From Candidatus Cloacimonadota bacterium (GTDB taxonomy: Bacteria; Cloacimonadota; Cloacimonadia; Cloacimonadales; TCS61), in NCBI GenBank assembly GCA_030592835.1, contig JAUVIJ010000114.1, positions 1-6,619 on the forward strand: a stretch of 6,619 nt of DNA, given 5' to 3'. Each line of letters starts with the position of its first letter. The stretch's first letter is position 1. The notes below the pieces were generated by a model. That model made no database searches. It was not told the origin of the DNA and saw only the letters and a list, made by a program, of their open reading frames with translations. Both the position numbers and the translations under genes were made by a program. Below, in pieces: positions 5,329-6,619 of the stretch.

Positions 5329-5504
5329 AACGAATAACTCTTTTCTTTTAACTTTTCTAATTTATCCCCTTCTCCCTAATCCCCTTTCCCTTTTTTTCCA
5401 CTTTGAACTTTCCAACTTTCAACTTTTTAACTTTCAAACTACTCTTCCTCACACCTAAAACCTTATACCTAATACCCTAAACCACATACCATTTAATCCT
5501 AAAT

Positions 5505-5532
5505 AAAAAAAAGCCCCTATTTACATAGAGGC
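5505..5532 (-). terminator. Rho-independent terminator of the porin gene
   Basis: On the minus strand GCCTCTAT (5525-5532) pairs with ATAGGGGC (5513-5520), eight pairs with one G-U, around a four-base loop (GTAA), and eight T's follow directly (5505-5512). It lies 24 bases after the porin stop codon. Confidence 0.88.
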
Positions 5533-5556
5533 TTACTAACTTATTCAAATTATCTT

Positions 5557-6619
5557 TTATGGAAAATTAACCTGCAATTTTGTTCCGACATAGGCCCTGC
5601 TGCCTTCCTTATTCCCAAAACCATCTTCCATGTCATCCAGCACACCGATCTCGGGGGTGAGTATAATTTTATCAGCTAATTTATAACATACCTGCCCAAA
5701 AATACTCATCGCGTTGTCCTGATCCTTCATCTCATCGTTTTCCGAAGCAATATAACCTACACCGAGTTTAATCTTTGATTTTTCATTCAGATTATAAATG
5801 AACTGACCGAATCCACCGAATGCGAATGTATTCATCACTTCATTTTTCTCATAATCCCAACCGGATTTTCCATATACAGCAGAAATAATTCCGTAATCAA
5901 CAATATTCTGACCGTAGTTGATCTGTCCCAGAATTTCGAAATCCTCTGCCTGATATGAGATCGTAGCAGCCATACCATAAGCAACAACCATATCGTCCAA
6001 AGAAAGATCGATGTATTCCATACTGGTCGAATCGGCAGGATCATAATCAGGATTAATCACTTCAATAACAGCGAATTCATCATTATATTGGGAAACATTG
6101 AGACCAAAGGTTGTATGGATGCATACATTATCTGCCTGGAACTTATACCCGATATTCAATTTGGGCAGCAGCACGTCCATATCTTTAGAATCAGCTACAG
6201 GAGCGATTTTAACCGGCTCCATAATCATCAGGTAAGGACCATTATCAAAGGATAATTTTACCATTGGTTTCCGGCTGTCAAAAAAGGTGCCGTATCCGAT
6301 AAGACAACAATCAAGTCCTGCATTTATCGAGGTAACCTGGGCAGCAAGATCACTGAATCCGGTATAAGTTTGACCGACAAGCAGGGAAAACTTATCGAAT
6401 TTGTACTCTCCATATATTTTCCTGAGATATGCATTTCCCAATTTGAAACCGAACTCAACATTTGCAGTAAACTTGTCCGAAGAAAAATTAGCACCAAATC
6501 GGCTGTTTGCATAAAGATCATAATCCATCGATAATCTTTCTTTACCACCGGTATAATCCTTATCATATTGGACATACCACATTCCGATCCTGGCATTTCC
6601 GTAAAATCCCAGATCTGCC
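5557..6619 (-). CDS. DcaP-like outer-membrane porin, N-terminus outside window
   Basis: The frame is open to the right edge: 353 residues are visible, beginning ADLGFYGNARIGMWYVQYD, so the signal peptide and first residues are missing and the internal ATG at 6580-6582 is not the start. The protein consists of alternating amphipathic strands of about ten residues with turns rich in Asp, Asn and Gly, as in beta-barrels, and ends VGTKLQVNFP with an aromatic residue close to the C-terminus. The piece LLVGQTYTGFSDLAAQVTSI, soon followed by RKPMVKLSF and then LMIMEPVKI, follows the order seen in DcaP-type porins (GQT..F.DLAA, then R(Q/K)P, then a strand with an EP). DcaP porins let small, often negatively charged, compounds cross the outer membrane; the substrate here is unknown. 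Four Cys, including an adjacent pair (about residues 104-105 of the visible part), are unusual for this class. A terminator follows. Confidence 0.8.
   Translation of the reverse strand, partial: ADLGFYGNARIGMWYVQYDKDYTGGKERLSMDYDLYANSRFGANFSSDKFTANVEFGFKLGNAYLRKIYGEYKFDKFSLLVGQTYTGFSDLAAQVTSINAGLDCCLIGYGTFFDSRKPMVKLSFDNGPYLMIMEPVKIAPVADSKDMDVLLPKLNIGYKFQADNVCIHTTFGLNVSQYNDEFAVIEVINPDYDPADSTSMEYIDLSLDDMVVAYGMAATISYQAEDFEILGQINYGQNIVDYGIISAVYGKSGWDYEKNEVMNTFAFGGFGQFIYNLNEKSKIKLGVGYIASENDEMKDQDNAMSIFGQVCYKLADKIILTPEIGVLDDMEDGFGNKEGSRAYVGTKLQVNFP

Larger units (their letters stand above)
4602..5556. other. Convergent intergenic spacer, repeat-rich, no gene found
   Basis: Between the Ptb remnant and the porin no coding frame on either strand looks real. 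The left half (4602-5037) is purine-rich on the plus strand and holds short tandem pieces (AATTCGT twice near 4636-4652), a CTTTCGAAAG palindrome at 4673-4682, a G/C-richer block of GCGAC-like words around 4777-4813 and an imperfect 78-bp duplication. The right half (5097-5512) is pyrimidine-rich on the plus strand, with CCTAAACCC-like words, an ATCCTAG triplet repeat and one perfect palindrome. Terminators stand at 5038-5093 (plus) and 5505-5532 (minus). Confidence 0.75.

Noticed and set aside
5224..5500. Telomere-like CCCTAAA repeats
   Set aside because: The units are degenerate and few, and lie inside a bacterial spacer between genes; low-complexity filler explains them better.
5835..6596. 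Two further minus-strand ORFs (69 and 90 codons) within the porin region
   Set aside because: They lie in another frame of the porin gene, which itself has consistent beta-barrel character and its own terminator.

Overview
This window looks like a stretch of chromosome from an AT-rich Gram-negative bacterium. It encodes a DcaP-like outer-membrane porin, uses strong AGGAGG-type ribosome binding sites, and has long gene-free spacers filled with degenerate CCTAAACCC-like and GTGATTAGC-like repeats. That combination reminds me of uncultured Cloacimonadota-type lineages, but this is an impression; nothing here fixes the taxonomy.

Layout: (1) 1-1286, minus strand: an MsbA/LmrA-type ABC exporter, cut by the left edge just after Walker A. 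(2) 1287-2249: a gene-poor divergent spacer. Its minus strand, upstream of the exporter, carries four short ORFs behind AGGAGG-like sites. It also carries several hairpins, one followed by eight U's (an intrinsic terminator) that sits directly before a ribosome binding site. G-U pairs show that the minus strand is the one that folds best. This is the least explained part of the window. (3) 2250-3900, plus strand: a two-TM potassium channel with a cytoplasmic RCK module, followed almost without a gap by a stand-alone cyclic-nucleotide-binding-domain protein. (4) About 3941-4601, plus strand: a decayed phosphate acetyl/butyryltransferase with at least one frameshift and no C-terminal third. (5) 4602-5556: a convergent spacer with an imperfect 78-bp duplication, a plus-strand terminator, a perfect palindrome, low-complexity repeats, a 180-nt tract with a single G, and the terminator of the porin gene. 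(6) 5557-6619, minus strand: the porin, open at the right edge.

How the genes fit together: the channel and the CNBD protein are probably co-translated, and may form a channel whose nucleotide sensor is a separate polypeptide (inference). The Ptb remnant lies in the same direction right behind them and may once have been in the same operon; its end has been replaced by repeat-rich non-coding DNA. The exporter and the porin are separate minus-strand units and both continue outside the window.
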